Below, in pieces: positions 33,701-45,800 of a stretch of 64,000 nucleotides of DNA. The notes under the pieces are model-generated. The model had not been told where the DNA came from and made no database searches. It saw nothing but the letters and a program-made list of their open reading frames with translations. This DNA comes from Sorghum bicolor (lineage: Eukaryota; Streptophyta; Magnoliopsida; Poales; Poaceae): positions 23,781,317 through 23,845,316 of the forward strand of contig NC_012873.2 in NCBI RefSeq assembly GCF_000003195.3. The letters are read 5' to 3'. Positions within the stretch are counted from its first letter, which is position 1, and each line of letters starts with the position of its first letter. Made by a program: the position numbers and the translations under genes.

Positions 33701-34390
33701 AAAAGGCCACCAGCAGATGTTAACATGGTGTTTATGTTGCCGATGGAGTTCCTTGCGCCATCCAGTGATGATGAGGAGTTGGATTTTTCCGACTAGATAG
33801 CTCAGTTAGCTCTGGATCCAATGACAGCTATCTTCGAAAAGCCTGCCGACAATGAAAGGTAGCATCTTAAAGCTTTGTTTGTCAAAGGAAGGGTTGATGG
33901 GCAGCCGATGACCAAGATACTTGTTGACGGTGGGGCTGCTATCAATATTATGTCATATGCAGTCAATCAGAAGCTTGGGAAAGGATATCAAGATTTGACC
34001 AAGACCGATATGATGCTGAAAGACATTGAAGGAAATGTGTCTCCGGTTAAGGGGGCAATATGCGTTGAGTTGACCATCGATAGCAAAACCTTGCCGACAA
34101 CTTTCTTCATGATTAGTGGAAAGGGTGCTTATAATCTGCTGGTAGGGAGAGATTCTATTCATGCTAATTGTTGCATCCCGTCTACAATGCACCAATGCTT
34201 GGTTCAGTGGGTAGGTGACAAGATTGAGATTGTCCCGGGAGATTCTTCTTATGTCATTGCATCGGCAGAGGCAGATACTTATGAGAGGACCAGGTGCATT
34301 TCAGGAGAAATTTGGGAGAAAGACTTCCTCAAGGTTGCGGATTATGAAATTCCACCGATCCAAGCAGTCGGTTCTGATGAGGAGTTTTAA
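30771..34390 (+). pseudogene. Element D gag and protease (degenerate)
   Basis: Starts at ATG 30771 (MSSTEFDLENV) and runs in the same order as in element C: Gln/Pro/Met-rich N-terminus, gag core (VNRFIIQCGEA, FTWFISLPP), CKWHNATSHSTNEC motif, basic segment, and retropepsin-like ILVDGGAAINIM at about 33930. In-frame stops include 31707, about 31878, 32400, about 32533 and 33042, plus a frameshift near 33400. The final stop TAA (34388-34390) overlaps the pol ATG. The TAG at 32400-32402 is the only stop I find shared with element C. Confidence 0.8.
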
Positions 34391-37300
34391 TGGATAGGTT
34401 CACCGATGATGGAAAGTTAGGTCAGGGGTTTACATCGGCTGATGATTTAGTAGAGGCAGATATAGGTAGTGGTGATAAGCCAAGGCCTACTATTATTAGT
34501 GCTAAGTTAAATTCTGAGTGTACGCAACAGTTGACCGATTTGTTAAAGGAATATAAAGATTGCTTTGCTTGGGATTATACTGAGATGCCTGGTTTGGACC
34601 GATCGATTGTTGAACATCGGTTACCAATCAAGTCTGGATTTCGGCCACATCAGCAACCAGCTCGCTGATGTAATCCTAATATTCTTCCTGATATTAAGGC
34701 CGAAATAACTAAACTTATTGAAGCTAAGTTTATTCGGCAGTGTCGGTATGCCGAATGGATTTCCAATGTTGTCCCAGTTTATAAGAAAAACTGGAGCCTT
34801 CGAGTTTGCATTGATTTCAGGAATCTTAATAAAGCCACGCAAATGGACGGTTACCCCATGCCAGTTGCCGATTTGCTAGTTGATGCTGCAGCAGGGCATC
34901 GGATTATTAGCTTCTTGGATGGCAATGCAGGATATAATTAGATATTCATGGCTGAAGAAGATATACCAAAGACTGCATTTAGATGTCCTGGTCATGTAGG
35001 GTTGTTTGAATGGATAGTCATGACCTTTGGTTTGAAAAATGCTGGTGCTACTTATCAGAGGGCTATGAATTTTTTCTTTCATGAGTTCATCGGCAAGTTG
35101 GTGGAAATTTATATCGATGATGTGGTGGTTAAGTCTGGAGACTTCACAAAGCATCTTGCCGATCTGCGAAAAGTGTTAGAATGTACAAGGAAACATGGTT
35201 TAAAGATGAACCCTAACAAGTGTGCATTTGGCGTATCGGCAGGGCAATTTCTTGGTTTCATGGTGCATCAAAGGGGAATTGAAATTAGTAGATCTATTGA
35301 TGCTATCAACAAAATAGTTGCTCCTACCAACAAAACTGAGCTCCAATCTCTGATCGGCAAAGTAAATTTTATCAGCCGATTTATTTCCAACTTATGTGGA
35401 AAAATTCGTGCTTTCAGTCCTTTACTTAAATTAAAAGCCGATCAAGAATTTATATAGCGAGAAGAGCAACAGTTGGCTCTGGATGAAAACAAGAATTATT
35501 TGACAAATCCTCCAGTCTTAATTCCACCTCAGCAATGAAAGCCCTTCAGATTATATTTGTCTACCGATGGGATGGTCATCGGTTCGGCTTTGATTCAAGA
35601 ATTTGAAGGGAAGGAGCATGTGATTAACTATTTAAGCAGAAGATTGATTGATGCTGAGACCAGATATTCGGCTATTGAAAAATTATGCTTATGCCTATAT
35701 TTCTCATGCATTAAGTTGAGGCACTATTTGCTGTCGGCCGAATGCACTGTTATATGCAAAGATGATGTGGTCCGATATATGCTATCTATGTCGATTATGA
35801 GTGGCAGGATCGGTAAGTGGATTTTGGCACTGTCGGAATTTGATCTGCGTTACGAATCGGCTAAAGCGGTTAAAGAACAGATTATGGCCGATTTTGTGAC
35901 TCAACATCGCGGTACAGTGGAGACTTTGGAAATTGTGCCTTGGACACTCTTCTTTGTTGGATGCACGTGTGACCGGGGGCAGGAATCGGCATAGTATTAA
36001 TTTCCCCTCAGGGAAGGAAGTATGAGTTCTCTTTGCCGATTGTTGCCACGTCAACGAATAATCAAGCCGAGTATCAAGCATTGATCAAAGGGTTGGAGTT
36101 GTTAAAAGAAGTTCATGCTGATGCTGTTGAAATCTTTGGGGATTCTATGTTGGTTATGAATCAATTGGCTGGAAGTTATGAATGCCGAAGTGAAGTTCTG
36201 ATAACTTATTATGAAAAGAGTATGCAACTATTAAGGGAATTCAAAGATTTCCGATTAGAGCATGTTCCTCGATTGCATAATGAGCAAGCTAATCGGTTGA
36301 CTCAGCATGCCTCGGGATATCAGCCCCTATTGAATACAGTAGCGACAATTAGTGATGATGATTGGAGAAAAGAAATTATTGATTATTTAAAGAATCCATC
36401 CAAGAAGGTTGAGAGGTGTGTCCAGTTTCAAGCTACCAAGTATGTACTTCTCGAAGATGAGCTTTATTACCGAACAATAGATGGGGTTCTTTTCAGATGC
36501 TTAGGCAATGTTGAAGCTAAAAGTTTGACGGTGAAATCCATGAAGGTTGTGTGGAGCACATCAGTCGGCTTTTAAGATGAAATGGATGATTAGGAGGAAC
36601 GGGTATTACTGGCCAACCATACTTGAAGATTGTTTTAAATATTTCAAGGGATGTCAAGGATGTCAGAAATTTGGTAATGTTCAAAAGGCACCCGCATCGG
36701 CCATGAATCCCATTATTAAGCCTTGGCCGTTCCGGGGATGAGCTGTTGATCTAATCGGCCAGATTTACCCACCATCAACCAAAGGGCATAAGTTCGTCTT
36801 GGTTGCCACTGATTATTTGACAAAGTGGGTTGAAGCTATTCCTTTGAAGAAAGTCACATCGACCAATATGATTGATTTTTTAAAAGAGCATATTATTTAC
36901 CGATTTGGTATTCCTCAAACGATTACTACCGATCAGGGTACTATGTTTACATCGAGAGAGTTTGATGAATTTGCAATCGGTATGGGAATTAAAGTGTTGC
37001 ATTCTTCTCCTTATTATGCTCAAGCCAATGGGCAGTCCAAAGCATCTAACAAAGGAATTATTAAACTCATCAAACAGAAGATTGAAGAAAATCCTAGGAG
37101 GTGGCATACGTTGTTGAATGAAGCTTTATGGTCATATCGGATGGCTTGTCATGGGTCGACCAAAGTTTCGCCTTATCAGTTGGTGTATGGACACGATGTT
37201 GTGTTGCCATGGGAGATTAAAACCGGATCTAGGCGACTATCTTTTCAAGATCAGCTTACTGCCGATGACTATGCTACATTGATGAAAGACGAGATGGATG

Positions 37301-37635
37301 ATTTAGCAGGGCATCGGCTGAAGGCTTTGATGAGTATAGAAGAAAATAAAAAGAGAGTTTCTAGATGGTTTGGTAAGAAGGTAAGGACTATGGAGTTTGT
37401 CGATGGAGACTTAGTATGGAAACTAATCTTACCGATCGGGACTAAAAGTTCAAAATTTGAGAAGTGGTCTCCGAATTGGGAGGGTCCCTATCGGATAAAT
37501 CGATCTGCTCCTGGCAATGCCTATATTTTAGAAACTCTCGAAGGAGTTGAATTTCCCAGGGCATTGAATGGCAAATACTTAAAGAAATATTATCCTAGCA
37601 TATGGATTGATGCATGTAAGTTTAAGTGCCGATAA
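34390..37635 (+). pseudogene. Element D pol (degenerate)
   Basis: Starts at ATG 34390 inside the overlapping TAATG. RT is recognisable, with YIDD in IYIDDVVVKSG. Both RNase H domains and integrase follow. Stops (for example about 34666, 34939, 35455, 35536, 36739) and two frameshifts (near 36000 and 36540) inactivate it. In the integrase the NGQ motif reads NGQSKAS, so the catalytic Glu is Lys (codon 37039-37041). The C-terminal part from 36799 to 37635 is still open for 278 residues. Confidence 0.85.
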
Positions 37636-37712
37636 CATTCCTATCGGCTAGATTAAAGTGTATCTGGGGCCGGACTCTGTTTTAAAAGGGTGCCGATAAC
37701 AGTCCTATCGGC
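37628..37712. repeat. Two hairpins between pol and the antisense gene of element D
   Basis: Two perfect 7-bp stems, GCCGATA/TATCGGC, at 37628-37648 and 37692-37712. Loops are short and differ from those in element C, while the stems are kept. Confidence 0.78.
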
Positions 37713-37765
37713 TAGACCAAAATGTTCAGGAGTTCTTAGAGCAAAGCACGTCGTCAATGAAGAGT

Positions 37766-40700
37766 TCATGCATTCAGCAAGGCTTGGATGGCCGATATAG
37801 CGCGCAGGCGAATTTGATCGGCTTCTTCCATCTCTTTGATATCTTCATCGGCAGAGCCTTCCAGCGGTTTCAGCTTCTTCTTCATCTGCAGCGCCTTGCG
37901 AGCATGGACGTTTCGCTCTTGTTCAAGGGTCTTGATCATCTCAGGCAGCTGATCTTCTTCCTCTTGAGCATGGGACAGGGCCTCTTCTACTTGTTTAAGT
38001 TCTGCCAGCAGGGCTTCCCTCTTTGCCGATAGATCGGAGATCTTTTACTTTAGCATATCTCCTGAGGATTTTAGAATGCCGATGCTCTTATGTTTTTCAT
38101 CGGCAAGGTGCTTTACTTTCATTACCTCTTCTGAAAGCTGGGCGTGAGCAGCTCTATCGGCAAGGCGCTGAGTGGCCTTTTGGTACTGGAGATGTCGACT
38201 ATCCAGGTGAGCAGCCTTGAAGAGAATCTCCTCGGCATCGGCAGGAATTTGGCCTCTGAGAGCCTTGAACAGAGCCTTGGTTGGATCGGAGTCGTCAACC
38301 AGTTGGGTTGTGTCTTGATGAAGGAGGGCCAACAGATCTTCCAGCTTTGCTCTAATCTCTGCCGATGAAATTCCAACTGCTTGAGAAGAGCTTGCTTCCT
38401 CGCCTTCATCCTCAGAAATTTCGATGGCAAAGGAGAATAAGCTGTCGGGAGAGTCCTGTTCCTGAAGAAGAAGATAAAATAAGTTATTTGATGATCAAGT
38501 ACTGGCGATGATATAAATAGAGATTGGGTAACTTACTTGTTTCAGTGCGATTTCTCGCCTCTAGCTAGCTGAGGCTGATGGTACTATGGGTTGATCGGCT
38601 GGAGTTGCCGATGGAACAATGTCAGCTGAAAATTAACAGGGGTAATTATAAGATGGAAACGTAGGTTTATCGGCAATAATTTCATAGAGAGTACGTTACC
38701 TTGAGGGGGTGCAGTACTTGTTTGAATTGAAGAAACTACCGATGCTATGATTGAGCCCACTGGGTTAGCGGTTTCCTCGTGTACATCGGCCGATGTTCCC
38801 TCTGGCTGAGGTTCTTCCTGTGGTTGAGGGGGAGACGGTACTTGCTATGTCTGAGCTTCTAGAGAAGAGGGGGACGATTCTATAGGGATCGGTGACCTTG
38901 GAGGAGGAGGAGGCGTTGCTGTTCTCTGACGCTTCGCTTGTGACTTGGTACTCTTGGGACCCTTTCTCTTTGCTTGGCTGGACTGGGGGGCATCGACAGT
39001 CGTTTTGGTACTTCTGGTCTTTGCTGATTTGGCAGTTTGTTGATATAATGATAAAAGTTTTATAAGTACAAGTATAACAGAGTATTGATGAGGTTCTGGT
39101 TGAAATAGTAAGAAGTTATCGATGAAGTTCCCATGCCAGCCGATGTGTCCAGAAAATTGTGTAAATGTAAGAATGGAATCGGTATAAGTTCAAGAATTCA
39201 AGGATTTACCTTGAAAGCTTGTGCCAAAGCAGTGGCAGCTACCGACGGGGATGTTTTCACTCGCCTGGTGGTGATTTTCTTGAAACGCACACCCCGGTAC
39301 ATTAAAGCCGCCAAGCTCGGAGCGTTGTTGCCGATCAAAGAGATCGGGCCCGATGGAAGGAGTTCGATTGGCCTGCCACTTCTGCTAATTGATGGTGGCG
39401 TATCATCGACCTGTATAAAACAAAGAAAGTAAGTTGTCGATAGAAAATGAAAGTGAAAGGATTGAAACATCGGTTAAAATACTTACAGTATTATCGGGGA
39501 CTTTGTATTTGGGGTCGATCATGCCACGGTATGTGAGGGCCGATCTGCAGAACAAATGTTCTTTCCACTCCTCCCACCACTGTTTGTATGCCTGAGTAAT
39601 GAAGAGAGCTGGGATCCAAGCCGATAGATCGACATCTGTATCGGTGTTTGTCGGAAGTTGAGCTATTCTGATCCACTCAAGCTTGCTGGTGATGGTCCCC
39701 CTCGGCTTTACCACATCGGTGTAGCAAAGTGCAATTGGCAGCTGTCCAAAGGCTAGGTGACAAGCTAGTGTCGATGGATTGTAGAACTCATAGGTCAGAT
39801 TGGAAGCTTTCCCACTACCAAAGAAACTCACTGGTATGGCCTTTGGGGTGATAATTGCCATCATCACATCACGGTCCTTGTTGAGAGCATCATTGAAGGG
39901 ATGGAAAGTCAGGGGAAATCTGGTGTCTGGATCTTCATAAGGCATCCATGTCCGCTGTTCTCTAGTCAGAACTTCATAGAGAGTCTGAAAGAATCGGCTA
40001 ACCTGGTCTTCATTACCACTAGTGCCAGGTAAGACTATGGTAGCTTTGCCAAAATTCAAGGGGGAACAAGTTACCAATTCTTCTTCATCCAATTCATAAT
40101 CCTCGGCTATGTCCCTGGGGAAGCGCTGTGCAAAGAGGTCGAATTCAAGGCGTTTGTGCATGTGGAGAATAAGCTACATGTCGATAAACCTCCAAGGACC
40201 CCCTAAGTTGCCGATGGATTGACCTAGCAGAAGTTTCTTGGCTACCTGGTGGAGGAGGTGATAAGCAGAGCTGAGCAGGTATCGGCCCAGAGGAAATCGG
40301 CCACCATTGGCTAATCTTTCTGCTACCGATAAGTAAACAGAGGTTGGTCCCGCCGATCGGCCACAGAATACAAACTTATCCAGCCACATATTCAGGAAAG
40401 TGGTCTATTCCTTTGCATTGATAGGTCCTGTTTTTTGGTACTTCTGAATGTACCCAGACCAACCGTCGATAGCACGAGTTTCTACCTTAGAACTGGGTTT
40501 GGTGTCAAATAGATGGCTGTTATCGGCAGTGGATATGTCTAAGCCGGTGAGCATGAGTGCATCGGCAAGTGTAGGAGAAGCAGGGCCATGGCCAAATACA
40601 AAAGCATTGAGCGTGTCTGACCAAAAGTACGAAGCAGCAATTAGCAGTGACTCATTCCTCTCCATATCGGCAAGAGACAATCTAATGCACTGGTCTAACT

Positions 40701-41088
40701 TCCGCTCGCCCCATTGAACCTCATTTGAATGGCTGACTCTCAGGAACCAATCCTTCCATCCCTTGGTAGGACTGGGCCAAGAACGGAAGGCATCTTTCCA
40801 TAGATCTAGAGAGAAGTTTTCGGCTCTAAAGGGGATTCTGTTTGTCTCTGCGTTTATTAGATCGGTGGGATCTGGATTTCCTAGCGGGCCAAGACATTGG
40901 AGGTGAGGTTGATCGGTAGGAATTATGATCTTATTGGCCAAATCCTAAAACTTTTTGAGGATAAAAGAAGGAACAAAAAGAAAAAGGAGTATTCAGTAAA
41001 AGGAATTGCGGATGAACAGGAGTACAGCAATAGTGCGGAAAAAGAAGGGTGGTAAACTGACCTCAGGAACGACGAAGTTGATGGCCAT
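37766..41088 (-). pseudogene. Antisense gene of element D: PMD and coiled-coil protein
   Basis: It is the counterpart of the gene at 19237-22546. Exon 1 is 41088-41062 (MAINFVVPE), exon 2 is 40944-39487 and exon 3 is 39410-39210. Exon 2 keeps the PMD motifs (YFWSDTLNAFVFGHG, LADALMLTGLDIS) and has one stop, TAG at 40407-40405. Exons 1 and 3 have the same lengths as in C (27 and 201 nt). The acceptor before exon 4 appears to have changed from CAG to CAA. The last exon encodes the coiled coil, has a TAA near 38047, and ends at TGA 37768-37766. It starts close to the 3' LTR, so its promoter should lie in 41089-41612 or in the LTR. Confidence 0.78.
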
Positions 41089-41612
41089 TTCCTCGCAAGG
41101 AAGAAGATCGAAGACTTGGGGGATTGGTGAAGAAGGCCTTTGTTGAAGTTCTTGGAATCCTCGGGTGATGCCGCCGTCAGGAAAGTAGATTTTGGGCTGT
41201 AGAATGATAAGATGGAGAAGGAGTACCGGAGAAGGAAGTATTTATAGGACAAATCGGGCAGGGGCAAATCTGACTTATCTCATTGCCGCATCCGTGAAAT
41301 CCGAGGGTGTTCAGGTGGATATGGTAACTGTTCGCACGGTAATCAAGGGATTGCGCAGGTGATTTGACAGCAAGCGGTCATGATTTTGAAGATATTTCAC
41401 TGTACAGGATCTCCTGGTCGGTCCATCGGCAGTTCCCTCTAATGGTAATATTGCCGTTGAGGAATTCGAGGAATCTGCAGGAGAATCGGGCCAAAGTTGT
41501 TCGGATTTAACGGCCGGTTACCAAATTAGGAGAATTAATTGCGAAAAGGAATCATTACTGCAGAGAATTTCGGAGCATTAATGATTTTATACTCCGAAAT
41601 TGGGGGGGCATG
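41089..41612. promoter_or_regulatory. Upstream region of the D antisense gene, ending in the polypurine tract
   Basis: No ORF of note. On the minus strand this is the only space upstream of the PMD gene before the LTR, so it is the likely promoter and 5' leader. The polypurine tract (about 41601-41612, tgggggggcatg) abuts the LTR. The matching part of element C is 18928-19236. Confidence 0.5.
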
Positions 41613-42310
41613 TGTTGACACCGTTTTTGGACACGTATCTTTTAACGCGTACCTGGGGTTAGTAAAGTATAGATCGATAGATGAAGCAATGGTAACTAGT
41701 CTACAGGGAAGTTGCCGATGAAGGTGGTTGCCGATGGGGCAACAACTGAATCTGACTAAGTCCAGAGGTGGTGACGTGTTCATGTCGATGACAAGTATCA
41801 ATGTTTGTCGATGGCCACAACAGGAGGTCTGCCGATGGCTCTGAAGAAAAGCGTAGAGGTTGCCGATTGATCTGTGGCGGTGCCCCGGTCGGCTACAAGG
41901 GGATAGTTTTATGTTTTCCATAGTTATTAGAATTCGTTTTGTGTACGGGTTCCGTTTAGTTTGGAATTCGAGTCCTAGTCGTGTCTGGTTGTAGCTCTAG
42001 GGCCATGTAAGAATCTATCAATCAATCAAACACAAGTTTTTACTCATATTCTAGCATCTACTTTTTTGACGACTTCGTCATATTTTCTTTTTACTACGAG
42101 TTCTTAGGAATTCATCGAGTGAAACTCGACGCGTTCTCAAGTTCCGCGTGATCACCTCTTGGCCGTGACATCCGGGCGCATCGCTGTTGTCGGGACCAAA
42201 GTGGTCGAGTTACCACCTATGTCGATTATAAGGTCAAATCGGCTGGCACGCCTTAACGTTTGAACCGGGTATTAGCCCTTTGTGTTTGCAGATCAGCTTT
42301 TGCACCAACA
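41613..42310 (+). repeat. 3' LTR of element D (698 bp)
   Basis: TGTTGACACCG to TTGCACCAACA. The left edge is next to the polypurine tract, and the right edge is where chromovirus E coding sequence resumes (actcg). No left target duplication can be checked because the 5' LTR is incomplete. Confidence 0.9.
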
Positions 42311-42735
42311 ACTCGAAACTGAGTCTTTGGGTCATTTTTATCTTCTCTTTGATGTGAAAAATACCCTTATCTATTTTCTGACCGTCGATGACTTGACTTT
42401 CAAGTGAACAACTGAGCTGTATGTGACATAACACTTCAGGAAGCACGAGATTGAAACCATCTTCAAACAAAGGTTGAACCACTTGATAGTGTGGTTTACG
42501 ACTCAAGGCGTCTGCTACCACATTAGCCTTGCTTAGATGATAGTGGACCTGTAGATCGTAATCCTTGATCAGCTCTAACCATCTTCGCTGCCTCATATTC
42601 AGCTCGGACTGAGTGAAGATGTACTTTAGACTTTTATGATCTTTGTAGATGTGACACTTATTTCTCGGTAGATAATGCCTCCAGATCTTCAGAGCGTGCA
42701 CTACCGCTGCTAGCTCGAGGTCGTGAGTCGGATAG
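42311..42735 (-). pseudogene. Element E RNase H, C-terminal part
   Basis: The sequence continues the RNase H that breaks off at 50274. It has [19 protein letters not shown], the catalytic Asp region [22 protein letters not shown] and the closing [12 protein letters not shown], then the start of the integrase linker. The joint is exact: the target duplication gatag occurs at 42731-42735 and 50274-50278. It is cut at 42311 by the D LTR. Confidence 0.85.
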
Positions 42736-42852
42736 TGAAAGCCCTAGTTTGGTTTTGGATAATTGATGAAACCTAATTGTACTAACCTTTGTCATGAGTG
42801 AAATACAAAGATAGGTTGGTACAGCCAAGTGATAGAGCTAGATGATGGTCAT

Positions 42853-45800
42853 TGTAACACCCCAGGTGTTTGTCTTGCGTTTTGGCACTTACATTTCATG
42901 AGCATAAGCATCATTTGTTCATATATGATAGTATGAAACATACTTTGATGTTGTGACAAGTGAATGCTTGATGATCCTGCATAATAGAGCTTGTGGGTGT
43001 TGATGGTGCTTCTTTCACATGTATCACCTCCATCTCTACCTAGGTTGATCACTGAAAAAGTTTCATGAAGTTTGGATTCAAAAGGTCAAATGAAAGGATA
43101 AGTTACATGCTTGTTGGAATGACCTTATTAAGTAAATGGAACCTTGGGTTACTAACCTAACCTTGCAATCTTGACCAAGTGACTCTAGATGAACTCTACA
43201 AAAAAAGTCATGAAGGGTACATGTTGAGCTTGTGCCTAGAAAATGCTTCAATTGGCCTAAAACCTTAATTCAAGCTTTATCAAGTTGCTGCTTTGACCAA
43301 AGTGAAAGTTTGAATTTGGTACCAGTTATGAGGTTCGGCCTTAAATAAAAGTTGTAGTTTTGCTTCTGTAGAACAAACTTTATTTAAAGGTCAAGCTCTA
43401 GTTTGGTACCTATCCTAGCAACTTAAGCTCACAAGATTCAATGCAGTGATGTTTTGGAACCCCAGAAATTTGGCTAAGTCCTCAAGGTGCTCAGTTTCGG
43501 GTACCCTAGGTGGGAGCCTTGTATCTTAATAACTTGGCAGAAACAGTGTAAGGTCCTTTAATAAAGGTTGTAGTATAGTTTGTATGCTACAAAATTTGTT
43601 AAAGTGCCCAAGTCAGAATCTTCTTCTAATCCTGTCAAATAATGGTAACATAATTGAATCTGCTATAATTTCCAGCATTTCAATTTCTAAGTCTAGGTTT
43701 GCAGTTCATCACGTTGGCATTCCGCGTTCTCCAAATTTTGTTCAACAACTTGTTTGGATCCTAAAGTAGAAGTTGGAGTACATATTGTGGACAAGAGTAT
43801 ACAAAAAGATGACACCAGTTTGACTTCGTTTTGGTCATCAATTTTGAGTTTTGCTAATCACTATCAATTCATTGACACTTAAGGATTGGCATCACGTTAT
43901 CTCTTAATGTGTTGATCTAATGACTTTGCACTCTGAATCAAAGTTGGAGATCAGGCCGAGTACAACAAACTTTATTTTTGTCCCAAGGTCTAATTCGGCA
44001 TGCAAGGAGCCCAAAATCATGTTTCACTCTATCCAAACCGTCACCCGACACGAGTTCGACAGAATGCCTCAAAGGCCGGCACGTGGCCTGTGCGTGGCGA
44101 CCATGCAGCAGGGCGCCCTCACCATGGCTGCCACCTCCACCTTGCCTTGTCCTCTTTCTGTACCATTGTGGACGAGCACCAGAGAGCCCTCCCTGTGCTC
44201 GTCCACCCCCCGAGCACTTGCCCACGGTCTCCTCCACCTCTGTTGCCCTTTCACTCTCTATCTCCCTGTCCATCCCGTCGCTATGGCTGCCAGAGGGGAG
44301 CTCGAGCTGCTGCTGCACTGCTGCTGCTCGTGGCCGTGCGGATGCAGCAGCCTAGCATGGCCAAGGCTTGGTGTGTCCAAGCCCTAGGGCGTCCTCCCTT
44401 GACCAGGCCTGAGCACGACCTCCCTTCCCTTGCCTCTGTTCCTCTGTTTGTTCGCTAAGAGAAGGAAGGAGGGATCTCGGGTCAGAATAAAAAACAACTC
44501 AGGGTTCCAGATGTGAAGCTAAGACTCACATAAATAGTATTACAGGTCTGTGGCGTGATTCTTGGAAAAGCTAGAGTTCCCAGTGCAAGATCTGTTTTCC
44601 TTTTCTTTTGTTTTTGCAGATTTCATGGATAAAATTTTGAAATGCATAGAAATTCGTAGAAAAGTCGTAAAATAGCAAATGTGGACTTTTTGGAATCCTT
44701 ATTAAATTCTCTATGTAGTAGAACTATATTATTGCATGTTTTAGTTTGAAGTTTTAACGGTAAAAATAGATTTGTGCAGTTTGGTTTTAATTGCTTGTTA
44801 TATTTGTCTTTTTCATAACTGCTGTGTTATTGTCGAAATAAATGTGAAAATATTTTGACATGCTTTTCATATGACGTGAGATGTCTGGTAAAAGTTTCAT
44901 GAATTTAGGATTGATAGATTAAGAGGTATAAAAATAACAATTGCCCTTTTGTTGCTTTTCTCCTATTCTGAGTGGATCTGCATATTTCTATTATTTGGCT
45001 CAGTTAAGTTGTGAATCTTGCCTTGATGAAAATATATAAGATTTAGTACTTTTCATAAGCGTTCCAAAAAGATAAATAGCACAATTGTTTGTTAAGCACA
45101 TGTTTAGTTATAGTGGTTTAAAGTACTGTTCCAGTTTCTGTCTAAACCCAGACTGGAATGCATTGTTTGTTATGTAAGACCTTCTTAGTTGTAGATTTAG
45201 CTCTAGATGTTTATAACAAAGTTGTTCACAATTTCGTAAGCTTTCTAGGAAGTATATAATCATAATTTATGGACATATGAAACTCAAGTTATTGCTGTTT
45301 AATATGGCATGATAGATTCTGTCCATGATTTGAACAGAGATGTCTTCATGGGGATTGATAAATGGTTTATAATTATAAATAAAAATGTGAAAATGGAAAA
45401 TATTGGTCCTGTCAAATTATATGATATTGTTGTATCATGTTGATATATATTATGGTCATGTGTTTGAAGAAAATGTGAGTTTTAGATTTATCTTGCTCTC
45501 CCATGGTTAATTGCAATAGCAATTTGTCTTTTTCATAGAGACTGCTATGTTTGTTAAAATACAATGAAATTTGTATAGTAGCCTATTTATAGTATGTAGA
45601 GGCTACTGTAATTTTGGTGGAATTTACTGTACATTTTTGGTATATGTTCTTTAATTCACATTATTATCCAAATAAATTAAGAAATGCTTTAAATAAATTT
45701 ATTTGGTAATGACCACTATGTTTTCTGGTGTTCTTTAGATATGTGCAAAACTGTTAGTAACAATGCTTTTGCTCAAATGCATGTTTGAAACATAAGTTAA

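Larger units (their letters stand above)
30362..42310 (+). mobile_element. Element D: second copy of the PMD-bearing Tat family, plus strand
   Basis: Order: partial 5' LTR, primer-binding site, gag-protease, pol, minus-strand PMD gene, polypurine tract and complete 3' LTR. It is the inverted relative of element C and more decayed, with many stops and at least three frameshifts. The retained 363 bp of the 5' LTR match the last 363 bp of the 3' LTR with no net length change and about 17 differences by eye (about 5 percent). The right end sits in the chromovirus E. Confidence 0.87.

Noticed and set aside
43920..44460. Several overlapping open frames on both strands
   Set aside because: They sit in a GC-rich island inside an LTR, have no recognisable motif, and compete with each other; likely compositional.
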